NCBI RefSeq assembly: GCF_001746415.1
Contig: NZ_MEHJ01000001.1
Span: 8,252,501-8,316,500 of the forward strand
DNA from: Streptomyces agglomeratus
GTDB taxonomy: Bacteria > Actinomycetota > Actinomycetes > Streptomycetales > Streptomycetaceae
Direction of reading: 5' to 3'
Length of the DNA: 64,000 nucleotides
The translations under genes were made by a program, and so were the position numbers. Every line of letters starts with the position of its first letter. Positions within the stretch are counted from its first letter, which is position 1. The notes under the pieces are model-generated. The model was not told the DNA's origin. It did not search any database and saw nothing but the letters and a program-made list of their open reading frames with translations. This document shows positions 52,361 through 59,554 of this stretch, piece by piece.

Positions 52361-52370
52361 AGCGGGGCGA
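52345..52370. terminator. hairpin closing the purine-rich tract
   Basis: CCCCGC, C, CAGCG, loop AGA, CGCTG, A, GCGGGG forms a long GC hairpin at the end of the purine-rich tract and before the convergent small gene ending at 52429. Confidence 0.65.
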
Positions 52371-52428
52371 GCGAGAGGTACGGGGGAGGAGGGGGCGCGC
52401 TCGGGAGGGACGGCCGGGGCGCGGCGGC

Positions 52429-52593
52429 CTACCCGTCCGCACGGATCATCCGCAAAGCGGCGGCCCGTGCGCTGGATGTGACGCGCTCTGCCGCGCGGAC
52501 TCGTACCGCCCGTGCTCGCAGGAACGCGGCGGCGGCCTCAGGGTCGCCGTTCGTTGCGCGGGCGAGCAGCTCGGTGAGCTTGTCGGTGGCCAT
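52429..52593 (-). CDS. very small helical protein
   Basis: A 54-residue protein from ATG 52593 (MATDKLTELLARATNGDPEA, ending in a basic Ala/Arg helix). It is probably a single helix-rich peptide that binds DNA or a partner. The ribosome binding site is modest (AGGGA). It lies downstream of two other small minus-strand genes and could be cotranscribed. The family is unknown. Confidence 0.4.
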   Translation of the reverse strand: MATDKLTELLARATNGDPEAAAAFLRARAVRVRAAERVTSSARAAALRMIRADG

Positions 52594-52628
52594 GGGATGT
52601 CCCTGCAATGTGCGACGGTCTGTGGCGA

Positions 52629-52877
52629 TCAGGGGGCCGCCCGTGTCCTCTGCATCGCCCGAGCCCGTGGGCGTGCGGGAGCGACACAGACGGCCTGTGG
52701 AAGCCGCTTCCCGGCGGAAGCGACGGCCTGCCCCCAACGGAGCGGGGGAAGCATGAGGAGCCCGCGAAGGCAACGACGTCCTCGGCCGGTGCGGCCGCCC
52801 CAGGACTGCGCGTGCAGCCGTTTCCTGTGGCAATCGGGGCAGAGGTCCGCCCGCTCGCGATGCGCCTTCAACTCCAA
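52629..52877 (-). CDS. small basic protein with CxxC motif
   Basis: An 82-residue protein whose start overlaps the end of the next gene upstream by 10 bp. It begins MELKAHRERADLCPDCHRKR, where CPDC could be half a zinc site. The rest is Arg/Gly/Pro-rich and may not be real. The overlap and the CxxC support a gene, the composition of the second half argues against it. Confidence 0.35.
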   Translation of the reverse strand: MELKAHRERADLCPDCHRKRLHAQSWGGRTGRGRRCLRGLLMLPPLRWGQAVASAGKRLPQAVCVAPARPRARAMQRTRAAP

Positions 52878-53080
52878 CGGCGCTTGCGGCGCTTATCTGC
52901 GCCGGGTCGGTACCGACTCGTATGGACGAACCCACATTCGTCACAGGTGTAAGTGTGGAACTGGCCGCCCTCGTTTCGGACAGACCTCAACTGCTTTCGG
53001 GTCTCACTCGCGCTCTGGTACTTGATCCTTCCTGTCGAGCAACTACGGGCCCAGTCAGGGATGGTGGTGTGGTCATTCAT
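52868..53080 (-). CDS. small zinc-ribbon-like protein
   Basis: A 70-residue protein from ATG 53080 after AAGGAAG. TYTCDECGFVHTSRYR is a CxxC zinc-ribbon half and the tail is basic (DKRRKRRW). Such small ribbon proteins often bind nucleic acid. It lies 182 bp downstream of the stop of the 53262-53822 gene on the same strand. Whether the two share a transcript is unclear, since a GC hairpin-rich stretch separates them. Confidence 0.55.
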   Translation of the reverse strand: MNDHTTIPDWARSCSTGRIKYQSASETRKQLRSVRNEGGQFHTYTCDECGFVHTSRYRPGADKRRKRRWS

Positions 53081-53261
53081 GAACTTCCTTGGCCGTTGGC
53101 TCTTCTCGGACTCCTAGCGGAGGATTCCTGGCGCGCGCGGTGGGGGCTGCGCCTCGTCCCGGGCCCCCGCCCCGGGCCCCTGGGAGGTCCGGGGGCGGGG
53201 TTGTGGTGGGCGCGGGCGGCCCCGTGGGGGAAAGGGGGGCCGCCCTGCCCTGGTCGGTGGC

Positions 53262-53822
53262 TCAGGCGGTCTTGTAGCCGTTCAGCCTCTCGACGAGCCC
53301 GGCGCGCTTGCCGTCGAGGAACTTCGCGTACGCGGCCTCACGCTTCGGGGTGGCCTTGTCGGCCTGGTAGGTCTTGACCAGGCCGGTCACGAGGTCCCGG
53401 ACCTTGTCGAACGTCTCCTTGTACGGGTTCTCAGCCGGGGAGTTGGTCGGGAAGGCCGCCCCGAGGACGGCCTTGCGGAAGCGCAGCAGCGGCGCGTCCT
53501 CGCCGTTGGTCTCGGCGGTCAGGTCCGCCGGGTTGACCAGGTGGCTGCCCACCACGTAGGGCAGCTCGCCGTCACCGAGCATCGGGACGTCGGTCCGCCC
53601 GTGCCGGTCCTCCGGACTGCCCTTGCCGAACTGGACGTTCAGCAGACCCGCGACGGCCGGGGCCAGCTCCCAGTTCGGGTGGACCACGACCGCGCCGATC
53701 GGGAACGCGCCCTCCTGGAAGACCTGGGACAGGTCGTAGACCGCCTCGCCGTTCTCGCCCGTCTCGACCGTGTAGGCGTAGGTGGCACCGGCCGGGGTGG
53801 TGAACGTCTGTGTACCGGACAT
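53262..53822 (-). CDS. plasmid-type hypothetical protein
   Basis: A 186-residue protein from ATG 53822 with AGGGGA upstream. The N-terminal half is strand-rich (TFTTPAGATYAYTVETGENG, AFPIGAVVVHPNWELAPAV). The C-terminal half is helical and charged (NPYKETFDKVRDLVTGLVKTY). It is soluble and acidic, and no known motif is evident. It is headed by copy 4 of the 29-bp promoter-like box, with a leader of about 70 nt, and marks the right end of the plasmid-type block. Confidence 0.65.
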   Translation of the reverse strand: MSGTQTFTTPAGATYAYTVETGENGEAVYDLSQVFQEGAFPIGAVVVHPNWELAPAVAGLLNVQFGKGSPEDRHGRTDVPMLGDGELPYVVGSHLVNPADLTAETNGEDAPLLRFRKAVLGAAFPTNSPAENPYKETFDKVRDLVTGLVKTYQADKATPKREAAYAKFLDGKRAGLVERLNGYKTA

Positions 53823-53896
53823 GAAGATCCCCTCAATCAGGGTCAGTTGATGGTTTTTCGGCCGGTTCTTCGTTCCCCCGACCTCGCGATAACTAC

Positions 53897-53925
53897 AGTA
53901 CACGCTAAAACGCGAATACGCAACA
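53897..53925 (-). promoter_or_regulatory. 29-bp promoter-like box, copy 4
   Basis: On the minus strand it reads TTGCGT, a 17-nt spacer, then TACTGT, upstream of ATG 53822. It shares AGTACA and AATACGCAAC (plus strand) with copy 2 and matches copies 1 and 3 closely. Confidence 0.65.
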
Positions 53926-54183
53926 TCAGAACGGGATCACCCCCACACTGTGAATGGGTGCGGCGGTGGCACCGGATGGGCGTCAGCGAGGACGGGTGGG
54001 CTGTCCCTGCTCATGCTGCCGAGTGATAGTGATCTTGGCTGTCACGAGGTGTCCAAGCTGCTGCCATCAGGCGCCCATCGCGAGGATGGCTGGCTGACAT
54101 GGGCGTGCCTGTTCACACGGCGCACGCTGCGATGTGTCGGCCTCATGGGCCTTCCCCCGTGAAGGTGGGCACGCGGTTATTGA
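53926..54183. other. junction region without a recognised gene
   Basis: It lies between the last plasmid-type promoter and an IS3 relic. Short frames are present, none convincing. It is probably the right junction of the plasmid-type segment. Confidence 0.3.
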
Positions 54184-54640
54184 TCACGCGGCAAGCGTGA
54201 GTTTATCGGTGTGGTGTCGGCGTTCGTATTCGTCGGGGCTGAGGTGGCCGTTGGCGGAGTGCCGGCGGCGGGTGTTGTAGCGGGTCAGCCAGGCAAAGAC
54301 GGTCCTGCGGCAGGTGCGGGCGTCACCGTAGTCATGGGCGCCCCGGAGGGTCTCGCGTTTGAGGGAGGCGTGGAAGCTGTTGCGATGGTCGTCAACGAAC
54401 TGGAAGCGGCTCATCACCAGTTCGTCTCTCCGGCGAAATACTTGGCCGCCTTGCGCAGGATGTCCCGCTCGGTGGCGAGCTTGCGCTCACTTGCCTCGAG
54501 CTCGGCCACCCGGGCCTCCAGCTGCCGCACCCGCTCGTTCGGATCAGCGGACGGCGCCGCCTCCCGAGGCTGGGCGCCCGGCTTCGCAGCCGCGGCGGTT
54601 ACGCCACGGCGTTCGCGGTCCCGCAGCACCCACTCCCTAG
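54184..54640 (-). pseudogene. IS3-family transposase relic (OrfA tail and deleted OrfB)
   Basis: The part 54414-54629 ends VAELEASERKLATERDILRK and AAKYFAGETNW, the C-terminus of an IS3 OrfA. The part 54184-54417 starts SRFQFVDDHR like OrfB but jumps directly to ASLKRETLRGAHDYGDARTC and TRYNTRRRHSANGHLSPDEY, the OrfB C-terminus. About 200 residues with the catalytic DDE centre are missing, so this is an internally deleted, inactive copy. Confidence 0.85.
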
Positions 54641-55200
54641 CCGCTTAGCCTGCGCGCTCACCTCCAGGCCGGCAGAAGCATGCCCAGCGAGGCCGGGGCG
54701 CTGCGCACCCCTCGGGCGCAGCGAGGCCGGGATGCTGCGCACCCCTCGGGGCGACGCCGACCGCACGCTGGTGGCCGGCAGCCGGGTGCTCTTCGACGTC
54801 ACCCTCGACGCCGCGGGAGTCCGAGCCGACAACATCCGACAGGCTGCCGGACCGGGCTGTCCGCCGCTCGAGGGACCGGGAGGTGAGAAGGCCGCGCGCC
54901 CGCAGGCCGGCTAGCTCGTCCACTGCAATGGTGCAAGACGCTCCCCGTCCCGAGGGGTCTGGTCCGTCGCCGTGCCAGGCCCCTCGCACCCGTCCGGCTG
55001 GGTGACGTGGCATAGGCACTCAAAGACCGACGCCGGGGCGTGCCTGTGCGTGGCGGATGGTTTTCGACGGGGAGTGGGTGGGAGGCACTGGCTCGTCCGA
55101 AGTGTCGTGGTGCAGCTGTCGATTTGCCAGAACACGGATCGTCCCAGGCGCGTGGGGGCGGCGGCTGAATGGCCTGGGGGCCTTCGGCGGTAGCTGCCCT
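54641..55200. other. intergenic stretch, no gene recognised
   Basis: Short frames on both strands lack starts, conserved motifs or neighbours. A direct repeat of GCGAGGCCGGG..GCTGCGCACCCCTCGGG occurs at about 54690-54720 and 54721-54750. Nothing else stands out before the hairpins at the end of the TnpB-like gene. Confidence 0.35.
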
Positions 55201-55226
55201 GCGGCGTTGGTTGTTGTTGTGGGACG

Positions 55227-55269
55227 CCCGGGGATCGCTCCCCGGGGGTGGCACCGGCGTCAGCCGGTG
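55227..55269 (-). ncRNA. possible omega-RNA 3' hairpins at the end of the TnpB-like gene
   Basis: Two hairpins lie at and just beyond the stop codon: CACCGGC, loop GTCA, GCCGGTG (55252-55269, with the stop in the loop), and CCCGGGGA, loop TCGC, TCCCCGGG (55227-55246). In TnpB loci the guide RNA scaffold overlaps the 3' end of the gene and the right end of the element, so this is where such an RNA would be. Only the hairpins are seen; transcription and guide are inferred. Confidence 0.4.
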
Positions 55270-57044
55270 TCTTCTCGCTTCAACGCCCCTTGCCCGGGAG
55301 CCTTGCGGACTCTGGGACTTGCAGGGGCTCGGCGAGCGTTTTGGGTCTCCCCCCTATCGGAGGCGACCGTCTTGAGCTGTCTGCGCGCCGCGTCAACGAT
55401 GTTCGCGGCACTGTTCTCGTGTCGGTGTACGGCCGCACCGCACGAAGGGCAGTGGAACTGGCTGCACGATGGGTCGGAGCTTGGGTTTCGCTCCTTGCAC
55501 TTCGCGCAGGTGGCGATGACGGGCTCGCCCTGGTCGAGGACGACGAGCTGCGAGCCGTACCAGGCGGTCTTGTATGCGAGTTTCTTGCGCAGGCTGCCCA
55601 GGCCGGCGTCCAGGAGATGCCGGTTGAGACGGGCCTTTGCCTTAACGTTTTTGCCGGGCTTGTCCCGGGTGCCCTTGGCCGATGTGGTGAGAGCGGTGAG
55701 GTCCAGGTCTTCGATCGCCACGTGCGTGAACCCGGTGGCCAGCTTCTTGGACAGGCCGTGCAGGAACGAGGCGCGTCGCACCGTGATCTGCTGGTGGACG
55801 CGGGAGACCCGGGCGGTGGCCTTCCTCCACCGCCCCGACCCCTGTTGGCAACGGGACATCGCACGCTGGGCCTTCGAGAGCTTGGCCAGGCTGTCGGCGA
55901 GTAGACGGGGGTACTGCACGAGGGCGGGGTCGGCCGGGTCGGCCGGGTCGAGGGGGCTGGACAAGGCGGCCAGGTTGCGGGAGCCGAGGTCGACGCCGAC
56001 GAGCCCGCCGGCGCGCTGGCGGGCGGTGGGGCGGCCGATCTGCTCGACGCGTCCGCCGTTCTCGGCGGCCTTCTCGGCCTGGGCACGGCTCAGGTACGGG
56101 GTGCGGATGCCGTCGTCGTGGACGTGCTCCCACAGCACGGGCGCGTCCTGCTGCACCTTGGCCAGCACGGAGGCGTACCAGCGGTGGCCGCCGCGGGTGA
56201 CGGTCACGGACTGGATGACGGCCTGCCCGCGCTCTACGAGCCGCGCGAGGCGCTTGCCGGAGTCGTGGATGCGGATGCTGCCCAGGCCTGGCATCACCAG
56301 GCGCCGGTAGCCCTCCAGGCGGATGATCGGCCTCTTCACGTCGTGGAAGAGAGCAAACGATTCTGCGTGGCCTTTCTTCTTGAAGCGGGGGTATCCGTGG
56401 CGCTGGCCGGCGCGGCGGCCGGCGAGCGAGTCCTGCCAGTACTTCCAGGCGACCTGGGCGCGGTCGAAGCCGGAGGTGAAGCAGTAGACGTTGACCTCCC
56501 TCCACCAGGGGCTTCCGCCTTCCTCCTTGGGCAGGTCCCGTTCCATCCGCCACAGGGCGCTGGTGTCGGTGGCGTTCGGCGTGCGGAAACCGGCACTGAA
56601 CGCCTTGGCCTTGAGCGCGTTGACCGTGGCACGGCCTTCGGTCAGGAGCTCGCGTTCACGGCTGGTACCGGCGGCGTCCGCGCGGGCGGCGGCCAGCTGG
56701 CGGACGAGGGCCTCCTGCCCGGCCGGGGGCTGCATCGCGGGCAGCGGCGGCTTGCCGGCGAGGATGAGCGTGAGGCTCTTGCGGTGGTGGTCCCACACCT
56801 TGATGCGGTCGGTGAGCTCGGCGCCGTCGGCCTTGATCCGCTCCTTCGCCTCGGCTTCACTCAGCCCCGCCTCGAGGTAGGCGGCCCGGCGGTCGGCCCA
56901 TGCCTGGTGGGCCTGGGTCTTCTTGGCCACGGCGTAGTTGTAGGCCCACCGGCAAGCGCCGGCATAGCGGGACAGGGCGGCGCGCTCGGCATCGGAGGGG
57001 TCCAGGGTGAACCGGTACGCCCGCAACACCTCTGTTCCGGGCAT
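55260..57044 (-). CDS. TnpB-like protein with altered RuvC-III site
   Basis: A 594-residue protein from ATG 57044 (614 from GTG 57104). The C-terminal half has RuvC-I (GLVGVDLGSRNLAAL, Asp), RuvC-II (THVAIEDLDLTAL, Glu), the helix LGSLRKKLAYKTAWYGSQLV, a zinc site (CAKC..CPSC) and RuvC-III. RuvC-III reads AVHRHENSAANI instead of the usual DRDxNAAxNI, so the third catalytic Asp is replaced by His. TnpB is an RNA-guided nuclease of IS200/IS605 elements; without this Asp, DNA cleavage should fail while RNA-guided binding could remain. No TnpA is nearby. It is longer than common TnpBs of about 400 residues. Confidence 0.8.
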   Translation of the reverse strand: MPGTEVLRAYRFTLDPSDAERAALSRYAGACRWAYNYAVAKKTQAHQAWADRRAAYLEAGLSEAEAKERIKADGAELTDRIKVWDHHRKSLTLILAGKPPLPAMQPPAGQEALVRQLAAARADAAGTSRERELLTEGRATVNALKAKAFSAGFRTPNATDTSALWRMERDLPKEEGGSPWWREVNVYCFTSGFDRAQVAWKYWQDSLAGRRAGQRHGYPRFKKKGHAESFALFHDVKRPIIRLEGYRRLVMPGLGSIRIHDSGKRLARLVERGQAVIQSVTVTRGGHRWYASVLAKVQQDAPVLWEHVHDDGIRTPYLSRAQAEKAAENGGRVEQIGRPTARQRAGGLVGVDLGSRNLAALSSPLDPADPADPALVQYPRLLADSLAKLSKAQRAMSRCQQGSGRWRKATARVSRVHQQITVRRASFLHGLSKKLATGFTHVAIEDLDLTALTTSAKGTRDKPGKNVKAKARLNRHLLDAGLGSLRKKLAYKTAWYGSQLVVLDQGEPVIATCAKCKERNPSSDPSCSQFHCPSCGAAVHRHENSAANIVDAARRQLKTVASDRGETQNARRAPASPRVRKAPGQGALKREDTG

Positions 57045-57091
57045 CGTCACGGCCGCGGGGCCGGGCCCTGGCCCTGGCCCTGCAGGATTGG

Positions 57092-57475
57092 ATTTCGCCG
57101 CCACGCGCGGTGTACCTCCGGTTCCAAGTCGCTGTGCTGGACCGCAGGTTGCCATGGGGTAAGGGCTGCTGGTGACGCGCCATACCGTCGTGTTCGTCGG
57201 GCAGGTGAAAAAGACTCTTACACTGGCATTTGCCTCCAGCTCAAGGGATGCAAGCACCTTCGCTGACACGTGAAGCAAGCACGCGTGCCCGTTTTTGGTC
57301 ACTCCCGGTAGAAACGCATGGCGGTTCCTGTTGCGAGGCAAATGACGAAGTCACAGTCCGCTTTGGCTGCCCGACGAACACGACGGCATGGCACATGATC
57401 AACAATCCCTGCTCCATGGCAATCTGCGGTCCAGCACGATGACTTGGACCGGAGGTGGACCGCCGTGGCGGCGAA
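57092..57475. repeat. inverted duplication of an XRE-gene promoter and start
   Basis: Reading leftward from 57237 to about 57092, and rightward from 57334 to about 57475, the two arms match at roughly three positions in four. Both contain ATGGCAAYCTGCGGTCCAGC, ACTTGG..CCGGAGGT and GTGGCGGCGAA. The match includes the ribosome binding site and first codons (MAAKSNPAG in the TnpB-like frame, MAANSNPTV in the XRE gene). The central 100 bp is a shared divergent control region. Confidence 0.7.
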
Positions 57476-58373
57476 CAGCAATCCCACCGTCAGAAAGCGC
57501 CGCCTGGGAGCCGAGTTCCGCCGGCTCCGTCAGGCCAGCGGGCTGACGAGTAAAGAGGCGGCCGAGCGGCTCATGGTCTCCCAGCCCAAGATCAGCCACC
57601 TGGAAAACGGCCGCCGCGCCATCAACCCCCGCGACGTACGCGATCTATGCGCGATCTACGGAGTGACGGACCAGCAGGTTATCGACTCACTCATGCGGAT
57701 GGCCAAGGAATCCGGACAGCAGGGCTGGTGGAACGTCTACGGTGACATTCCCCAGAGCGTCTACGTCGGCCTGGAGCAGGACGCCGCCACCGTCCACGCA
57801 TACGAGCCCATGGCGATCCCCGACCTGCTGCAGACCCCCGCCTACGCCCACGCAGTCATCGGGGAGACCAGCCCTCTGCTCACTGCCGGACAGGCCGCCA
57901 CACGCCTCAGGGTGCGGCTACGCCGCCAGCACCGGATCTACGACCCGGCCTGCCCGCTGCGCCTGTGGGTCGTCCTGGACGAATCCGCGCTGCGCCGCGT
58001 CGTCGGCAGCCCGGAGATCATGGGCGAACAACTGGAGCACCTGAACACACTCGGCGCGGAGCCCCACATCACCGTGCAGGTCCTCCCCTACACCGTGGGC
58101 GCCCACCCGGGCTTCGCAGGACGATTCTGCATCCTGAGGTTCGCCGACAGCCCCGAGGCAGTGGTGCACCTGGAACGCTTCACCAGCGATCTCTACCTGG
58201 AGAAACCCTCCGACGTGCAGCACTACAACGTGATGTACGACCACCTCCAGGCCCAGGCTCTCGACCCTGACAGCAGCCGCGACTTCATCACCGACGTCCG
58301 TGGTCGCGGTGGGAAGCCACTTTTCCTTAAGGACAACCCCCATGAGCTCGCCGCAGGGTATCGAAGTCCCTGA
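57462..58373 (+). CDS. XRE-family regulator with DUF5753 domain
   Basis: A 303-residue protein from GTG 57462 with GGAGG upstream. Residues 10-70 are an XRE helix-turn-helix (FRRLRQASGLTSKEAAERLM, SQPKISHLENGRRAI). Residues 95-275 are the DUF5753 (former Scr1-type) domain with EPMAIPDLLQTPAYA, LRVRLRRQHRI and ITVQVLPYTVGAHPGFAGRF. Such regulators are abundant in Streptomyces, usually next to a small DUF397 protein, which is absent here. Its 3' end overlaps the start of the phosphotransferase gene by 32 bp, so the two are cotranscribed. Confidence 0.88.
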   Translation, partial: AVAANSNPTVRKRRLGAEFRRLRQASGLTSKEAAERLMVSQPKISHLENGRRAINPRDVRDLCAIYGVTDQQVIDSLMRMAKESGQQGWWNVYGDIPQSVYVGLEQDAATVHAYEPMAIPDLLQTPAYAHAVIGETSPLLTAGQAATRLRVRLRRQHRIYDPACPLRLWVVLDESALRRVVGSPEIMGEQLEHLNTLGAEPHITVQVLPYTVGAHPGFAGRFCILRFADSPEAVVHLERFTSDLYLEKPSDVQHYNVMYDHLQAQALDPDSSRDFITDVRGRGGKPLFLKDNPHELAAGYRSP

Positions 58374-59268
58374 CGCCCTGGTCGCGTCGTACACGAGGAA
58401 CGGTGGTGAAGAGGAACGCACCTGGATCGCCCGGCTGCCCGCGCTGGTGGCAGAGCTGCTCGACCGATGGCAACTGGAGCGCGACGGCGGCACCGGGTCC
58501 GGCGAGGCCTCACTGGTGGTGCCGGTGCGGCGCCGCACGGACGACACCCGCGCCGCGCTCAAACTCCAGATGCCCCGCGAGGAGACGACCGCCGCGCTGA
58601 TCGGGCTGCGGGCGTGGAACGGCGACGGCATCGTGCGGCTGCTCGACCACGCCCCGGAGAGCGGCGCCGTGCTGCTGGAACGCCTGGACGGCTCACGCAC
58701 CCTGGCTTCCGTCGAGGACGACGACGTGGCCATGAGCGCCTTGGCCGGACTCATGGCCCGGCTGCACTCCGTCCCGGCGGCCGAAGGCCTGCGTGGCCTC
58801 GGTGACGTCGCGCGCGACATGCTGGCGTCCGTGCCGGCGGCCGTCGCCACCCTGCCGGATCCCGAGGACCAGCGTCGGCTGCACGGCTGGGCGTCGGCAG
58901 TCACCGAGCTGGCCGGCGAGCCCGGCGACCGGATGTTGCACTGGGACCTGCACTACGACAACGTGCTCGCCGCCGAGCGCGAGCCGTGGCTGGCCATCGA
59001 CCCCGAACCCCTCGTCGGCGATCCGGGCTTCGACCTGTGGCCGGCGCTGGATACCGGCTGGGAGAAACTCCACGCCACCGGGGACGCTCCCCGGGCGGTG
59101 CGGCGCCGCTTCGACCTGCTGACCGAGGCGCTCGCGCTGGACCGCCAGCGCGCGGCCGGCTGGACCCTGGCCCGGCTGCTGCAGAACACACTGTGGGACA
59201 TCGAGGACGGGCGGACCACCATCGCTCCCTCCCAGACCGCCGTGGCCGAGGCGCTGCCCCACCACTGA
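58342..59268 (+). CDS. APH(6)-like aminoglycoside/hydroxyurea phosphotransferase
   Basis: A 308-residue protein from ATG 58342 after TAAGGA. The sequence HWDLHYDNVL at 200-209 is the catalytic Brenner loop. LAIDPEPLVGDPGFDLWPAL (218-237) holds the metal-binding Asp and is the signature of the APH(6)/hydroxyurea-kinase family. LLERLDGSRTL lines the nucleotide pocket. These enzymes phosphorylate streptomycin or hydroxyurea. The substrate here cannot be decided from sequence. It overlaps and probably shares a transcript with the XRE/DUF5753 regulator, so expression is probably linked to that regulator. Confidence 0.82.
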   Translation: MSSPQGIEVPDALVASYTRNGGEEERTWIARLPALVAELLDRWQLERDGGTGSGEASLVVPVRRRTDDTRAALKLQMPREETTAALIGLRAWNGDGIVRLLDHAPESGAVLLERLDGSRTLASVEDDDVAMSALAGLMARLHSVPAAEGLRGLGDVARDMLASVPAAVATLPDPEDQRRLHGWASAVTELAGEPGDRMLHWDLHYDNVLAAEREPWLAIDPEPLVGDPGFDLWPALDTGWEKLHATGDAPRAVRRRFDLLTEALALDRQRAAGWTLARLLQNTLWDIEDGRTTIAPSQTAVAEALPHH

Positions 59269-59344
59269 ACACTTCACCACCGAGCACGACACGCCACCAA
59301 CCCGCCCCAAACCCAACATGAGCGCCTTGACGAAAGACATAGAC

Positions 59345-59542
59345 CCCCCCGCCATACCCCAGCGCCACCCACACCCGCGCCCGGTGCGCGTCCCGCACCC
59401 GGTGCACCAGCACCACAGCCGCGCGCCGCGCCTCACCGATCGCCGCGCGCAGCTGCTCGGTCAGCCGTACCGCATCCACCCGGCCCACCGGTTCCAGCGC
59501 CGGGCCCCTGACCTGGTTCGTCCGAGAAAGCCACAGTTCCAT
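59345..59542 (-). pseudogene. 5' fragment of a plasmid-type gene
   Basis: From ATG 59542 the frame reads MELWLSRTNQVRGPALEPVG, AVRLTEQLRAAIGEARRAAV and HRARVWVALGYGG, a coherent helical N-terminus. After about 59345 the frame turns into low-complexity Gly/Val/Arg sequence opposite the phosphotransferase gene's end. It looks like the first 65 residues of a longer, probably DNA-binding, protein cut off at a recombination junction. Confidence 0.45.
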
Positions 59543-59554
59543 GGTGCTCCGTAA

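Noticed and set aside
52098..52361. Highly charged 87-residue protein in the purine tract
   Set aside because: No ribosome binding site, extreme Arg/Glu composition forced by the G/A bias and no neighbours. Reported only as an unusual tract.
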